A stretch of 64,000 nt of DNA from Bathymodiolus brooksi (lineage: Eukaryota; Mollusca; Bivalvia; Mytilida; Modiolidae). This document shows, piece after piece, positions 20,990 through 33,849 of this stretch. The stretch's first letter is position 1, and every line of letters begins with the position of its first letter. Both the position numbers and the translations under genes were made by a program. The notes beneath the pieces were generated by a model, which saw only the letters and a list, made by a program, of their open reading frames with translations, was not told the DNA's origin and ran no database searches. The stretch is from assembly GCA_963680875.1 (NCBI GenBank), contig OY804579.1:57797718-57861717 (forward strand), in the 5' to 3' direction.

Positions 20990-21192
20990 TATAAGAAACA
21001 GGAACTGCTTACTCTTCGGGTGCATCTGGGTTTACCCCCGGTTTATTTGGTAGGGTCCGTGTTGCTCATCTGTTTAGTTCTCTGTGTTGTGTTTTGTTTT
21101 TCTTCGTTCTGGATCTTGTGCCCAATATTACCAGTTTCTCTGGATTGTCCATTCTTGATTGCCCCTTCGACTTTCTCTAACGTTTACTTATA
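20990..21192 (+). repeat. Dispersed repeat Z copy with an alternative 3' part
   Basis: Opens with ACAGGAACTGCTTACTCTTC and TTAGTTCTCTGTGTTGTG as in Z, then switches to TCTCTGGATTGTCCATTCTT and GCCCCTTCGACTTTCTC, a variant 3' end shared with 63515-63590. Confidence 0.65.
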
Positions 21193-21244
21193 ACATGTAC
21201 AATCATTGGTCCGAATATCTATAACTATTTCAAAATGCCCAAGA

Positions 21245-21490
21245 TACCAAAGGGGTAATCAGAATCCATAATTCGAAGAACAGACAACACAATGGCCAAA
21301 AGAAAAAGTACAAAAGGGCAAACAACAATCTACAAAACATTACACTTAAAACTAAAGATCGAGTAACATAAACCTCAGTAAAACCGGAGTGAACTCATGT
21401 GCCCCGGAAGTGTAAGCAGTTCCTGCTCCACTAGTGGCATTCGTCGTCGTATTACTCTAGTTACAAACCCGGTGACAAGTCATGAATGAG
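21245..21490 (-). repeat. Dispersed repeat Z, inverted copy
   Basis: Reverse complement of Z: GGGTAATCAGAATCC, ACACAATGGCCAAAAG, ACAAACAACAATCTAC, AGCAGTTCCTGCTCCACTAG, then ACAAACCCGGTGACAAGTCA, the most 5' part also seen at 50060-50085. With the copy at 20990 it forms an imperfect inverted pair about 50 bp apart. Confidence 0.8.
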
Positions 21491-21656
21491 GCATTTCAAA
21501 CAAAATTAACTCTTAGAGAGTTATCCTATAATCAAACCAAGGGCATGTCCTTTTAAAGAGGCTATGCATGTTCAAGAAATATAATTTAACAAAATCTACT
21601 TTTACTTTCTTTTTTTTCCCTAAAACATTTATACAATGTTAAATATCGACAATGCA
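21491..21656. other. Short spacer before the 31-bp array
   Basis: Non-coding, ends in a T-rich run and CTAAAACATTTATAC; nothing recognisable. Confidence 0.4.
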
Positions 21657-24600
21657 TTTCTCGTATACCTATACCACACCTATTTCACTTCTCACATACT
21701 TATACCACACCTATTTCACTTCTCGTATACCTATATCACTGCTCACATACCTATACCACACCTATTTCACTTCTCGTATACCTATATCACACCTATTGTA
21801 CACCTATATCACACCTATTGTACTTCTCGTATACCTATGCCACACATATTTCACTTCTCGTATGCCTATACAACACCTATTGTACTTCTCGTATACCTAT
21901 ACAACACCTATTTCACTTCTCGTATGCCTATACCACACCTATTGTACTTCTCGTATGCCTATTCCACACCTATTTCACTTCTCCTATTCCTATACCACAC
22001 GTATTGTACTTCTCGTATACCTATACCACACCTATTTCACTTCACGTATACCTATACCACACCTATTTCACTTCTCACATACCTATACCACTCCTACTTC
22101 ACTTCTCACATACCTATACCACTCCTATTTCACTTCTCGTATGCCTATACCACAACTATTTCACTTCTCACATACCTATGCCACACCTATTTCACTTCTC
22201 ACATACCTATACCACACCTATTTCACTTCTCACATACCTATACCACACCTATTTCACTTCTCACATACCCATACCACACCTATTTCACTTCTCGTATACC
22301 TATACCACACCTATTTCACTTCTCACATACCAATACCACACATATTTCACTTCTCGTATACCTATACCACACCTATTTCACTTCTCACATACTTATACCA
22401 CACCTATTTCACTTCTCGTATACCTATATCGCACCTATTTCACCTCTCGTATACCTATATCACACCTATTTCACTGCTCACATACCTATATCACACCTAT
22501 TGTACTTCTCGTATACCTATGCCACACCTATTTCGTTTCTCGTATGCCTATACCACACCTATTGTACTTCTCGTATACCTATACCACATCTATTTCATTT
22601 CTCGTATTCCTATACCACACCTATTGTACTTCTCGTATGCCTATATCACACATATTTCACTTCTCATATACTGATCCCACACCTATTTCACTTCTCATAT
22701 GCCTATACCACACCTATTTCACTTCTCGTATGCCTATACCACACTTATTTCACTTCTCGTATTCCTATATCACACCTATTTCACTTCTCGTATGCCTATA
22801 CCACACCTATTCCACTTCTCGTATACCTATATCACACCTATTGTACTTCTCGTATACCTATACCACACCTATTTAGCTTCTCGTATACCAATACCACACA
22901 TATTTCACTTCTCGTATACCTATACCACACCTATTTCACTTCTCACATACTTATACCACACCTATTTCACTGCTCGTATACCTATATCGCACCTATTTCA
23001 CCTCTCGTATACCTATATCACACCTATTTCACTGCTCACATACCTATATCACACCTATTGTACTTCTCGTATACCTATGCCACACCTATTTTGTTTCTCG
23101 TATGCCTATACCACACCTATTGTACTTCTCGTATACCTATACCACACCTATTTCACTTCTCGTATTCCTATACCACACCTATTGTACTTCTCGTATGCCT
23201 ATATCACACATATTTCACTTCTCATATACTGATACCACACCTATTTCACTTCTCGTATACCTATATCACACCTATTTCACTTCTCGTATTCCTATATCAC
23301 ACCTATTTCACTTCTCGTATGCCTATGCCACACCTATTCCACTTCTCGTATACCTATATCACACCTATTGTACTTCTCGTATACCTATACAACACCCATT
23401 TCACTTCTCGTATGCCTATACCACACCTATTGTACTTCTCGTATGCCTATACCACACCTATTTCACTTCTCGTATGCCTATACCACACCTATTTCACTTC
23501 TCATATGCCTATACCACACCTATTTCACTTCTCACATACCCATTTCACTTCTCGTATGCCTATACCACACCTATTGTACTTCTCGTATGCCTATACCACA
23601 CCTATTTCACTTCTCGTATGCCTATGCCACACATATTGCACTGCTCACATACCTATACCACACTTATTTCACTTCTCGTATACTTATACCACACCTATTT
23701 CACTTCTCATATACCTATACCACACATATTTCACTGCTCACATACCTATGCCACACTTATATCACTTTTCGTATACCTATATCACACCTATTTCACTTCT
23801 CGTATACCTATACCACACCTATTTCACTTCTCGTATTCATATACCACACCTATTTCACTTCTCACATACCTATACCACACTTATTTCACTTCTCGTATAC
23901 CTATATCACACCTATTTAACTTCTCGTATGCCTATACCACACCTATTTCACTTCTCGTATTGCTATATCACACCTATTTCACTTCTCGTATGCCTATGCC
24001 ACACATATTTCACTTCTCGTATACCTATATCACACATATTGTGCTTCTCTTATGCCTATACCACACCTATTTCACTTCTCGTATACCTATACCACACCTA
24101 TTTCACTTCTCGTATTCCTATATCACACCTATTGTACTTCTCGTATACCTATACCACACCTATTTCACTTCTCGTATACCTATACAACACCTATTGTACT
24201 TCTCGTATACCTATGCCACACCCATTTCACTTCTCGTATCCCTATACCACACCTATTGTACTTCTCGTATGCCTATACCACACCTATTTCACTTCTCGTA
24301 TGCCTATACCACACCTATTTCACTTCTCGTATGCCTATACCACACCTATTTCACTACTCATATGCCTATACCACACCTATTTCACTTCTCACATACCTAT
24401 ACCACACCTATTTCACTGCTCACATACCTATACCACACTTATTTCACTTCTCGTATACCTATACCACACCTATTTCACTTCGCACATACCTATACCACAC
24501 CTATTTCACTTCTCACACACCTATACCACACCTATTTCACTTCTCACATACCTATACCACACCTATTTCACTTCTCACATACCTATACCACACCCATTTC

Positions 24601-27155
24601 ACTTCTCGTATACCTATATCACACCTATTTCACTTCTCGTATACCTATAGCACACCTATTTCACTTCTCGTATACCTATACCACACCTATTTCACTTCTC
24701 ACATACCTATTTCACTTCTCACATACCAATACCACACCTATTTCACTTCTCACATACCTATACCACACCTATTTCACTTCTCACATACCTATACCACACT
24801 TATTTCACTTCTCACATACCTATAACACACCTATTTCAATTCTCGTATACCTATACCACACCTATTTCACTTCTCGTATACCTATATCACACCTATTTAA
24901 CTTCTCGTATACCAATACCACACATATTTCACTTCTCGTATACCTATACCACACCTATTTCACTTCTCACATACTTATACCACACCTATTTCACTTCTCG
25001 TATACCTATATCACACCTATTTCACTGCTCACATACCTATATCACACCTATTGTACTTCTCGTATACCTATGCCACACCTATTTCGTTTCTCGTATGCCT
25101 ATACCACACATATTGTACTTCTCGTATACCTATACCACACCTATTTCACTTCTCGTATTCCTATACCACACCTATTGTACTTCTTGTATGCCTATATCAG
25201 ACATATTTCACTTCTCACATACTGATACCACACCTATTTCACTTCTCGTATACCTATATCACACCTATTTCACTTCTCGTATTCCTATATCACACCTATT
25301 TTATTTCTCGTATGCCTATGCCACACCTATTTCACTTCTCGTATACCTATATCACACCTATTGTACTTCTCGTATACCTATACCACACCTATTTCACTTC
25401 TCGTATGCCTATACCACACCTATTGTAATTCTCGTATACCTATACAACACCCATTTCACTTCTCGTATGCCTATACCACACCTATTGTACTTCTCGTATG
25501 CCTATACCACACCTATTTCCCTTCTCGTATGCCTATACCACACCTATTTCACTTCTCATATGCATATACCACACCTATTTCACTTCTCACATACCTATAC
25601 CACACCCATTTCACTCCTCGTATGCCTATACCACACCTATTGTAATTCTCGTATGCCTATTCCACACCTATTTCACTTCTCGTATGCCTATACCACACAT
25701 ATTTCACTTCTCGTATGCCTATACCACACATATTTCACTGCTCACATACCTATACCACACCTATTTCACTTCTCGTATACCTATACCACACCTATTTCAC
25801 TTCTCATATACCTATACCACACATATTTCACTGCTCACATACCTATGCCACACTTATTTCACTTCTCGTATACCTATATCACACCTATTTCACTTTTCGT
25901 ATACCTATACCACACCTATTTCACTTCTCGTATTCCTATACCACACCTATTTCACTTCTCACATACCTATACCACACTTATTTCACTTCTCGTATACCTA
26001 TATCAAACCTATTTAACTTCTCGTATGCCTATACCACACCTATTTCACTTCTCGTATTCCTATATCACACCTATTTCACTTCTCGTAAGCCTATGCCACA
26101 CATATTTCACTTCTCGTATACCTATATCACACATATTGTGCTTCTCGTATACCTATACCACATCTATTTCACTTCTCGTATACCTATACCACACCTATTT
26201 CACTTCTCGTATTCCTATATCAAACCTATTGTACTTCTCGTATACCTATACCACACCTATTTCACTTCTCGTATACCTATACAACACCTGTTGTGCTTCT
26301 CGTATACATATGCCACACCCATTTCACTTCTCGTATCCCTATACCACACCTATTGTACTTCTCGTATGCCTATACCACACCTATTTCACATCTCGTATGC
26401 CTATACCACACCTATTTCACTTCTCGTATGCCTATACCACACCTATTTCACTACTCATATGCCTATACCACACCTATTTCACTTCTCACATACCTATACC
26501 ACACTTATTTCACTTCTCGTATACATATACCACACCTATTTCACTTCTCACATACCTATACCACACCTATTTCACTGCTCACATACCTATACCACACTTA
26601 TTTCACTTCTCGTATGCCTATACCACACCCATTTCACTTCTCGTATGCCTTTTCCACACCTATTTTACTTCTCGTATGCCTATATCACACATATTTCACT
26701 TCTCATATACTGATGCCACACCTATTTCTCTTCTCGTATGCCTATATCACACCTATTTCACTTCTCGTATGCGTATGCCACACCTATTTCACTTCTCGTA
26801 TGCGTATGCCACACCTATTTCACTTCTCATATGCCTATACCACACCTATTTCACTTCTCACATGCCTATACCACATCTATTTCACTGCTCACATACCTAA
26901 ACCACACTTGTTTCACTTCTCGTATGCCTATACCACACTTATTTCACTTCTCGTATTCCTATATCACACCTATTTCACTTCTCGTATGCCTATGCCACAC
27001 CTATTTCACTTCTCACATACCTATACCACACCTATTTCACTTCTCACATACCTATACCACACTTATTTCACTTCTCACATATCTATACCACACCTATTTC
27101 ACTTCTCACATACCTATACCACACCTATTTCACTTCTCACATACCTATACCACAC
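21657..27155. repeat. 31-bp satellite-like array, about 177 copies
   Basis: Unit CCTATACCACACCTATTTCA + CTTCTCACATA (31 bp), with recurrent variants (CGTATACC or CGTATGCC for CACATACC; TGTACTTC for TTCACTTC; ATATCAC for ATACCAC). Plus strand is nearly G-free. Because 31 is not a multiple of 3 and the unit has no TAA, TAG or TGA, all three plus frames stay open for kilobases and encode the same 31-residue repeat; this is a composition effect. Higher-order blocks recur: the stretch at about 22426 reappears near 22984 (18 units away) and near 25003. The array ends abruptly inside a Z repeat at 27156. Confidence 0.95.
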
Positions 27156-27290
27156 GATCTTTAGTTTTCTGTGTAGTGTTTTGTTGATCGTTGTTTGTCC
27201 TTTTGTCCTTTTTTGACTGTTGTGTCGTCTGTCAATCGATTTGCGCATTCTGATTACCCTTTTGGTATCTTCAAACTATTCTTATATTGC
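27156..27290 (+). repeat. Dispersed repeat Z, 3' half
   Basis: Starts exactly at GATCTTTAGTTTTCTGTGTA and runs through ATCGTTGTTTGTCC, TTGCGCATTCTGATTACCC and TTTGGTATCTTCAAAC. The 5' half of Z is absent and replaced by the 31-bp array. Confidence 0.8.
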
Positions 27291-27308
27291 TTATTATTTG
27301 GCTTTTAA

Positions 27309-27605
27309 GGGACCGACCATTTAACTTGAAGGGGGGGGGGGGGGGGTTATGGTTTTTTGTTTCGTTCAGAATTTTTTTTCGGACAACACAAGAGTTAGAA
27401 TATTTACTTTTTTGTCGCGCAAATCGCGAATTTTTTTTCCAGAATTTAACATTAGGTTATATGACAAAAACTCTGAATCAGATTATTTTTTTTCCTCCAC
27501 CAAAATCAGAATATTTTTTTCAGCAACATTGGGAATCAGAATATTTTTTTTTTAGAAAAAACCATAACCCCCCCCCCCCCCCTTTCAAGTTAAATGGTCG
27601 TTCCC
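27309..27605. mobile_element. MITE with ACCATTT and G-run inverted ends
   Basis: The left end GGGACCGACCATTTAACTTG is repeated inverted at the right end (GGGAACGACCATTTAACTTG), both followed by a G (or C) run of about 15 and TTATGGTTTTTT. The interior is rich in T and A runs. The half-element ending at about 37245 (and in the tandem copies) shows a similar ACCATTT / G-run / GGGATTTTTTT end, so a family is present. Confidence 0.8.
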
Positions 27606-27969
27606 CAAATATTTTTGTTTTGAGCGTACCTGATGAGATATATATATATATATGACAGTTCAAAGATCTAATTCTAACACTGTTTGGTTTAATTTTCGGA
27701 CGTATATAATATTTAGTATTAACCTAGTATCACAAGCAACTTTGAGATCCAGTGGGACAGATATATTGTATGGTTGTCACCTGCTTGGATGTTTGTATAC
27801 TATACTTTATTTCCTGTGACTGTATAATGAATTCTTCATTATCCTATACAATATGTTAAAAATTGCTGAGTTAGATTGCTGTCAAATTATAATATTAAGT
27901 ATATATGTACCATATACACACGCTTAGACACATGTCTTATGTCTATCTCTAGATTTTCCTTACGAGACA
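27606..27969. other. No recognised gene
   Basis: AT-rich, with a short (AT)n at 27641-27652. Nothing else seen. Confidence 0.5.
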
Positions 27970-28855
27970 ACTGGAGTTGGATTGCTGTTAAATTAATTAC
28001 ACAATACACGTGTATACAGTCACCACACGTTTAAATATAAAAATAATGCATGTCAGCCTTTAGTTTCACCTTGACAACGGATCCCCTAGGTAATGAAGTG
28101 ATATCTTTAGATAACGGATTTGGCTGAAGAGAATAAAATGGTTTGACCAAGGATTTATATAGTAAATAGGTGTTGCAGAGTATCAAACGTTGTGCGTTCA
28201 AATCCCGCCAAAGGAAGAACAAAAATACAAGAAAATTGTTTGGTAAAAAAAAACTTACTGCTACGATATTATATACATTAAGTATTCCTATTAAGAAATG
28301 TACCCTTTTTCAACGGAGTAAATAAACACAGACAGGATATCAGTATTTGTGCCTACATAGCAAGGTAGCAACAACGTATGTACAAATTGACCAAGACGGT
28401 ATCCTAATATCATTATAGAATAATATTCACAGCTGAGAGAGAGAGAGTTATGGTGTTTAATGCCACTTCCAACAATATTTCAGTTATATCGTGGCTGTTA
28501 GTTTTATTGATGTAATCTAGCACTACTGTGAAATGAGAATCAATCAATAATGTATAATTACAAAATTAAAGAAAACATCTATAAATTGTCCCATAGCAGT
28601 CACATGCCTTCTTTAAAATCGTCAGAAACGACTTTAAGCTAAACGAAGAAAACACCCTAAGCTGAAGGTAAAATATGCTTAGATAATGATAGCTCTATTA
28701 AACTATTTTTAGATAATGACAGCTAAATTAACCCGTTTTCCCAAAATACCTCGTATAAGAAGTGCATTTTTGGTATTTAACATTGTACAATTGTTTTTGG
28801 GAAAAAAAAACAGAAAGCAAAAGTAGATTTTGTCAAATTAGATTTCTGGAAAATA
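27970..28855. repeat. Duplicated sequence, copy alpha
   Basis: From TGGAGTTGGATTGCTGTTAA to TAGATTTCTGGAAAATACAT it matches 29463-29678 followed by 36755-37570 in order and orientation. Alpha carries one private insertion, a SINE tail at about 28446-28505. No coding function recognised. Confidence 0.85.
28446..28505 (-). mobile_element. SINE family 1 tail fragment, copy C
   Basis: GTTATGGTGTTTAATGCCAC and AACAATATTTCAGTTATATC are the inverted SINE tail, next to a (GA)n run at 28437-28449. Confidence 0.65.
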
Positions 28856-29462
28856 CATATTTAAAATGACGTGCTCTTGATTTGATTTTTAAGGATAACT
28901 CAAATACTGTATTGTCTTTCTGATATATATGTTAGCTGGATATAATGGTAAAATGCAACTTAAACAATGCAAACACTCATAGATCTATATGTTTTTTTTT
29001 TATTTTTTTTTTTTAATATTCTAAAAGAATTGTTTTCTTAAGGGTATGTTTCGAATTTTATTTTTTAATATTTTAGGAGGTTTATGTCATCTTTTTACAA
29101 AATCTGCGAAAGCCACATTTGTATATATGTTGTGGACATTATATTCTGAAAATATAATAATTGATATAAAAATATATCTTGCAATAAGATATTTTCTCAA
29201 AATCTGTAATTTTTGTCAGAAAATGGAAAGCCAATTAATCTTTGTAAGGATATTAAAATTAAAATTAAATCATAGTTTTGTGTTTTGTTTTTTGAATGAA
29301 TTTCACACTGTTGTCAGCATCATTTCAAGTTGGGTGAGGAATCCAGAATTTCGCATTTTTGTGATTCTATCGGGTGTTTTGGAATGGTAATCATTTCTTG
29401 CTCCACTAGAGGCACCCGTCGTGTTAATCATATTTTGTGCTCGTCATTAATATAGCCGAAAT
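28856..29462. other. No recognised gene
   Basis: AT-rich. A 114-codon ORF at 29046-29390 has no recognisable domain. A short piece of inverted Z (TTCTTGCTCCACTAG, 29394-29420) lies at the end. Confidence 0.45.
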
Positions 29463-29678
29463 ACTGGAGTTGGATTGCTGTTAAATTAATTACAATATAC
29501 ATGTGTATGTACCGTCACTACACGTTGAAATATAAAAATAATGTCAGCCTTTAGTTTCACCTTGACAACGGATCCCCTCGGTTAATAAAGTGATATTTTT
29601 AGATAGCAGATTTGGCTGAAGCGAATAAAATGGTTTGACATTATTCTAAGCAAATATGTGTTGCTGAATACCAAACGG
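29463..29678. repeat. Duplicated sequence, copy beta, left part
   Basis: Matches 27970-28188 of alpha, ending at ATACCAAACG where the nested insertions begin. The right part resumes at 36755. Confidence 0.85.
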
Positions 29679-29679
29679 T

Positions 29680-31078
29680 ACAATTGGTGTACCCCAAGGT
29701 TCAGTGCTCGGACCGAGACTCTACTGCATATTTTCGAAACCAATTAGTGACATTTGTGAAAGCCACGGTATGGACTACCATTGCTACGCCGATGATACTC
29801 AAATTTACATTGTAGTAGAGCCACGTGACAATTTGAGTGATATGTGAACGAAGCTTACGTCTTGCCTCTCCGACATACGTGAATGGATGTGTTCAAATTT
29901 ACTTAAGTTGAACCAGGACAAAACCGAACTTATGATTTTTGCTCCAAAACACAGAGCGAAGGAACTGACAGATTTTAGCATTTCATTTGGTGGCAACATT
30001 ATACACGATACACCGTATGTTAATGCTATTGGTGCATATTTTGACAGAACTCTTAGTATGGAAAAACAATGTAATGCCATAGCTAGGTCATGCTATTTCC
30101 ACATTCGGAACATTGGATGCATTCGTCCTTTCATTTCTGAAGATGCATGCAAAATGCTTGTGAATGCGCTAGTGACATCCCGACTGGATTACGGCAATGC
30201 TTTGTTCTATGGTATAACTAAAAATACAAGGACAAAGAAGATGGATCATATCACACCCGTACTGATCCGCTTACACTGGCTTCTAGTAGAATATCGAAGT
30301 CAGTACAAACTTATCCTCTAAAGACTATGTATTCAAGGCTCTTCATGGGTTGGCTCCAGTATATTTGACTGAACTTGTGAAACCATATGTTCCATCACGT
30401 TCTCTGCGTTCCCAGTCAGCATCAATTCACTAGATACCTAAAGCCAGAACAAAGACCTATGGTAACCGCCGTTTCGACAAGACTGCGTCAACTTTGTGGA
30501 ACAACATACCACTCCAGCTCAAAACTGTGGACTTGCTATCAGCTTTTAAGTCGTGTCTAAAAACATATCTTTTTAAAAAAGCTATTCGTTTGCAAATATT
30601 CAATTTGATATAGAATTTTCTGGATTTTTATATGTATATATAGATTATTATTAATGATTTTATGATATCTTCCCTACCTTGATCCCTTGACTTTCTCTTT
30701 TCTGCCCCATTTTGGATCACCTCTCTCAACTCATTTCTACTTCAACCTCCCTTTACCTTTTCTGCACCTACCACAATCCTGTGACATTCTTATTCCCTGC
30801 CCTCTCTCGTATCCCTTCTCCCAACTCCACCGCCTCTTTTCTGCCTCAAACTCCTTATCGGCCTATTTCTGCACTCACACCACCCCCTTTGCCATTTAAA
30901 TCTCTTCCGTCTGCTATCAACTGCATTCCAGATTATTATTATTTATTTTTATCATTGTTATATGTATGCATAGGGGTTACTTTTTTTATGTTTTGCTACT
31001 TTTATCTAGTATTTTATGTTGTAAAGCGCCTTAGGGTAAATTTTTTTTTTAGATAGGACGTTATACAAATTATGGTAT
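29680..31078 (+). pseudogene. CR1/L2-like LINE, 5'-truncated 3' end
   Basis: Starts inside RT motif 4 ([10 protein letters not shown]) and continues CYADDTQIYI with YADD at 29785-29796. After an in-frame TGA near 29845 it reads LSDIREWMCSNLLKLNQDKT and SRLDYGNALFYG, then with frame changes HGLAPVYLTELV, TYGNRRFDK and LWNNIPLQLKT, the usual C-terminal region of CR1/L2-type LINEs. A pyrimidine-rich 3' UTR (30660-30900) leads to TGTAAAGCGCCTTAGGG at 31019-31035 and a T/A-rich tail, the end type I recall for this clade. Several stops and shifts: dead on arrival or decayed. Confidence 0.8.
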
Positions 31079-31262
31079 TATATTTCTAAGATCCCAGTGA
31101 GATATAATAATGCATTGACCTCCAATTCTAATAATTAAAACAGCTATTTAAAGTTAAAAATAACCTCCATACGTAAAAACCTGTATACAGGTAATACCAA
31201 CAATGCGCATATCAACAGGTAATACCGAGAACCCCAATATATCATGTTACTGACTTTCAATT
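31079..31262. repeat. Left inverted terminal repeat of the DIRS-like element
   Basis: 31136-31262 (with CTGTATACAGGTAATACC and GAACCCCAATATATCATG) is matched inverted at 34502-34626; 31100-31135 (GACCTCCAATTCTA) is matched inverted at 36634-36669. The outer 31079-31113 is also complementary to 33850-33884. Confidence 0.9.
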
Positions 31263-31324
31263 CAGCTCCACGTGAGTAAAGACGTGCTTTTTTCTTAAGT
31301 TATTTTTATGCTTGCACGCACTGC

Positions 31325-32880
31325 ATGGCTAGTGCCCAGCTATTAGACCCTCCTGCGGGTCTGACTACACCGTCCCGTGTTGTGGACAATGCAATTGAAG
31401 ATTTAGTTGACCATAGGGTCACACAGAATGAAGGTAATTCCGCAGAGGCGGAAGATACTGAAAAGATAGTTGAGTCTTTGGACTCTTCTGTTAATGCGGG
31501 GAGAAAAATCTCTTCTCGTCGAACCCGCGAGGACGACGACATATCCTTAATTGACGATACAGAAAACGAGGTGAGACAGCGGTGGTCAGCTGTTGCCATA
31601 ACACTCGTCGCAACTTCGGCTGATTCCGTACCTTCATCAAACCTCGTCCGTATTACGATAGCTCCCATTGGAACTACTTTCGGAAATCTTCAATGAAGGA
31701 GGTATTAAAATAATTTCACTTTCGAATATTCGTCCAATAATAATATATTTTCATTCGTCGCAATGTCGGCTGATTCCGTACCTTCGTCAAAGACCAATAT
31801 TTTTCAAAGCAAACTCTATATACACTCATCTATTGTCGCCATTTTAGAACTTATTCGCGGTGCGCAATGTTTGATTGAAGTGATACGGTCTTCCGGCGAA
31901 GAAATGTGACGCGTAGACGCATATCAAATACCGTATTACAGCCGAGAGATTGAGGAAGCAAAGCGGACTCACCCGAGGTTTGCCGATTGTTGTCATAAAT
32001 GATGAGAATAAGTCACTGAAACGGAAACGGGTAGAAACCGTTCCGGAAAAGGGTAAAAGTAGAAATAAACACATGAAGGTTGTTATTTCGTCCAGTTCGG
32101 ACAATAGTAGTAGCAGTAGTAGTGCGTCCGATTCTGATGATAATGAGATTTTTGATCCAGGTCATTCTAAAGTTTTTGATAAAAAGAAAAAGGTACCTGG
32201 TCATATTGTTAATTATATTGAGAAATACGCTACTAAAGGTATCACAAAGAAAAATAGGCAAAGTATGTCAGATTGCTGGCCTATTCCATCTTCCAAGAAG
32301 TTGAAAGGGCTTGAAACTGACAGGTTTTTTAAGAAATATTTTTTAAAGGGCAAAAAATGGAATGCCAAACTAGAGAGGGGTAAGATTAATACCCAACTTC
32401 GTATTCTTGATGTTATGGGTTCTCTCGCTTTTGTGGACGGAGGCGGATCGCATTAAAAAAGAGGGCCAAGGTATGGATCCTGCTGATGTAATTCAACTTG
32501 CTCAAAGAGCAATTGTGCTGACAGGAAATGCACATTATATTTTCAATTATGACAGGCATAAAGCAGTTTTGGTAAAAACTATGCCTGATAATTTAGATTT
32601 TCTATCAGAGAAAAAGTGCCAAAAAGCTCTTAGTAAATCTAATGGTCAATTGTTAGGGAACAACTTTCTCAAAGTTTGGGCTAAGGAAAACAAAGACAAC
32701 AAAGAGTTGAAAGAAATGTTATTTTCTTCCATATACAAGAAGAAATATAATGGTAAACATTATAATAACAGAAGAAATGATCAGTTTTTTCTTAAGGGGC
32801 ACACAAACGTCCTGCAGTCTGTGGGCGAAAGACAAGTGCCACCACCACCAGTCCCAAGGCGGCATTGGCAGGGAATCCTT
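31325..32880 (+). pseudogene. gag-like region of the DIRS-like element
   Basis: Three broken frames. 31325-31696 (MASAQLLDPPAGL...) is acidic and unassigned. 31950-32456 has a basic stretch, a Ser run (SSSSDNSSSSSSASDSDD) and ILDVMGSLAF; after a shift near 32440 it continues LWTEADRIKKEG, DVIQLAQRAIVLTGNAHYIF and LLGNNFLKVWAKE to about 32800. The 'LDVMGPL..LW' and 'LLGNA...R' blocks are familiar from gag-like or recombinase N-terminal regions of DIRS elements. A 40-bp piece (TCGGCTGATTCCGTACCTTC) occurs twice, at 31616 and 31768. No enzymatic motif. Confidence 0.55.
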
Positions 32881-33844
32881 CACAACAATTGGCATTTCAG
32901 AGGAAGCAAAAGAATTACTCCTCGGATCCTGGAAATCTGGTACGAGATCAGCTTATGACAGTGCCTGGCATAAGTGGTCTGGCTGGTGACATACAAGGGA
33001 AATTGATCCTTTTTCAACATCTGTGGCCGCTGTCCTAGATTTTTTAGCATGGATGTACAAAGAAGGGTATCAATATAGAACTTTGAATGTTCATCGTTCA
33101 GCTATATCTTCAGTTTTGCCTCATTTTGATGGGGTAACAGTGGTACAATTGCCAATAGTAAAACAGTTAAGGAAAGGGGTCCTTCAAAAGAACCCCCCTT
33201 TATCAAAATATCAGTTTTCATGGGATCTAGATTAAGTCCTTAAGTATTTAGAAACTTTGCCAATTAATAGGAAACTTACACTTTCAGTTCTAGGAAAAAA
33301 GTTAGCAATATTATTAACCTTAGCAGCACCAAAATGGGTTTCAGAAATTGCAAGGTTAGATAGAAGGTTTATGTCTAAGAAGAAAAATAGTGTGAATTTT
33401 GATTTACCAGGTCTGTCGAAAACACAAAAAAACTGTAAACATAGATCAGTTAAATATTTTAAATTTTCTAAGAAAAAATTGTGTATTGTTTCCTGTTTGA
33501 ATGAATATTAAACAAGAACTCAGCAAATGAGACCTGCAGAGAAATCTGATCCAGACCCTTTACTAAGGTCAACTAGAAAGCCTTTTAAAGGTCTGTCCCC
33601 ACAAACAGTTGGAAACTGGATTAAATGGATTCTAAAGAAAAGCAGGGATTGATATTGCCAAATTTCAGGCTCATTCTTGTCGCATGGTTTCGACTAGTAA
33701 AGCAGCAAATGGTGGTGTTAATATGGATGATATTCTGTCCATGGCAGATTGGTCTAAGACAAGGACTTTTGAAAGGTTTTATTTCAGAACCGCAGAAAAG
33801 ATGGATTTTGCCGATAAAGTATCGACAACGGTGAGTTGGCTTTA
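32870..33844 (+). pseudogene. DIRS-like tyrosine recombinase, broken
   Basis: The SAM-like core-binding domain starts ISEEAKELLLGSWKSGTRSA and continues VLDFLAWMYKEGYQYRTLNV and GVLQKNPPLSKYQFSWDLD. The catalytic domain follows: KLTLSVLGKKLAILLTL, then KWVSEIARLD where box I arginine is expected but TGG (Trp, 33335-33337) is found; KAHS-type box II as QAHSCRMVSTSKAA (HSCR at 33672-33683); ADWSKTRTFERFY with the nucleophile Tyr at 33780-33782. In-frame stops at 32987-32989 (TGA), 33233-33235 (TAA) and 33509-33511 (TAA), and a frameshift near 33646, inactivate it. It ends TAA at about 33842-33844, six bases before the internal complementary region. Confidence 0.8.
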
Positions 33845-33849
33845 AACGT

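Noticed and set aside
21636..27216. Very long overlapping ORFs (up to about 1000 codons) in three plus frames
   Set aside because: They are a consequence of a stop-free 31-bp repeat; no start context, no non-repeat sequence and identical peptides in all frames.
29046..29390. 114-codon ORF
   Set aside because: AT-rich, no domain, no conservation signal; probably chance.
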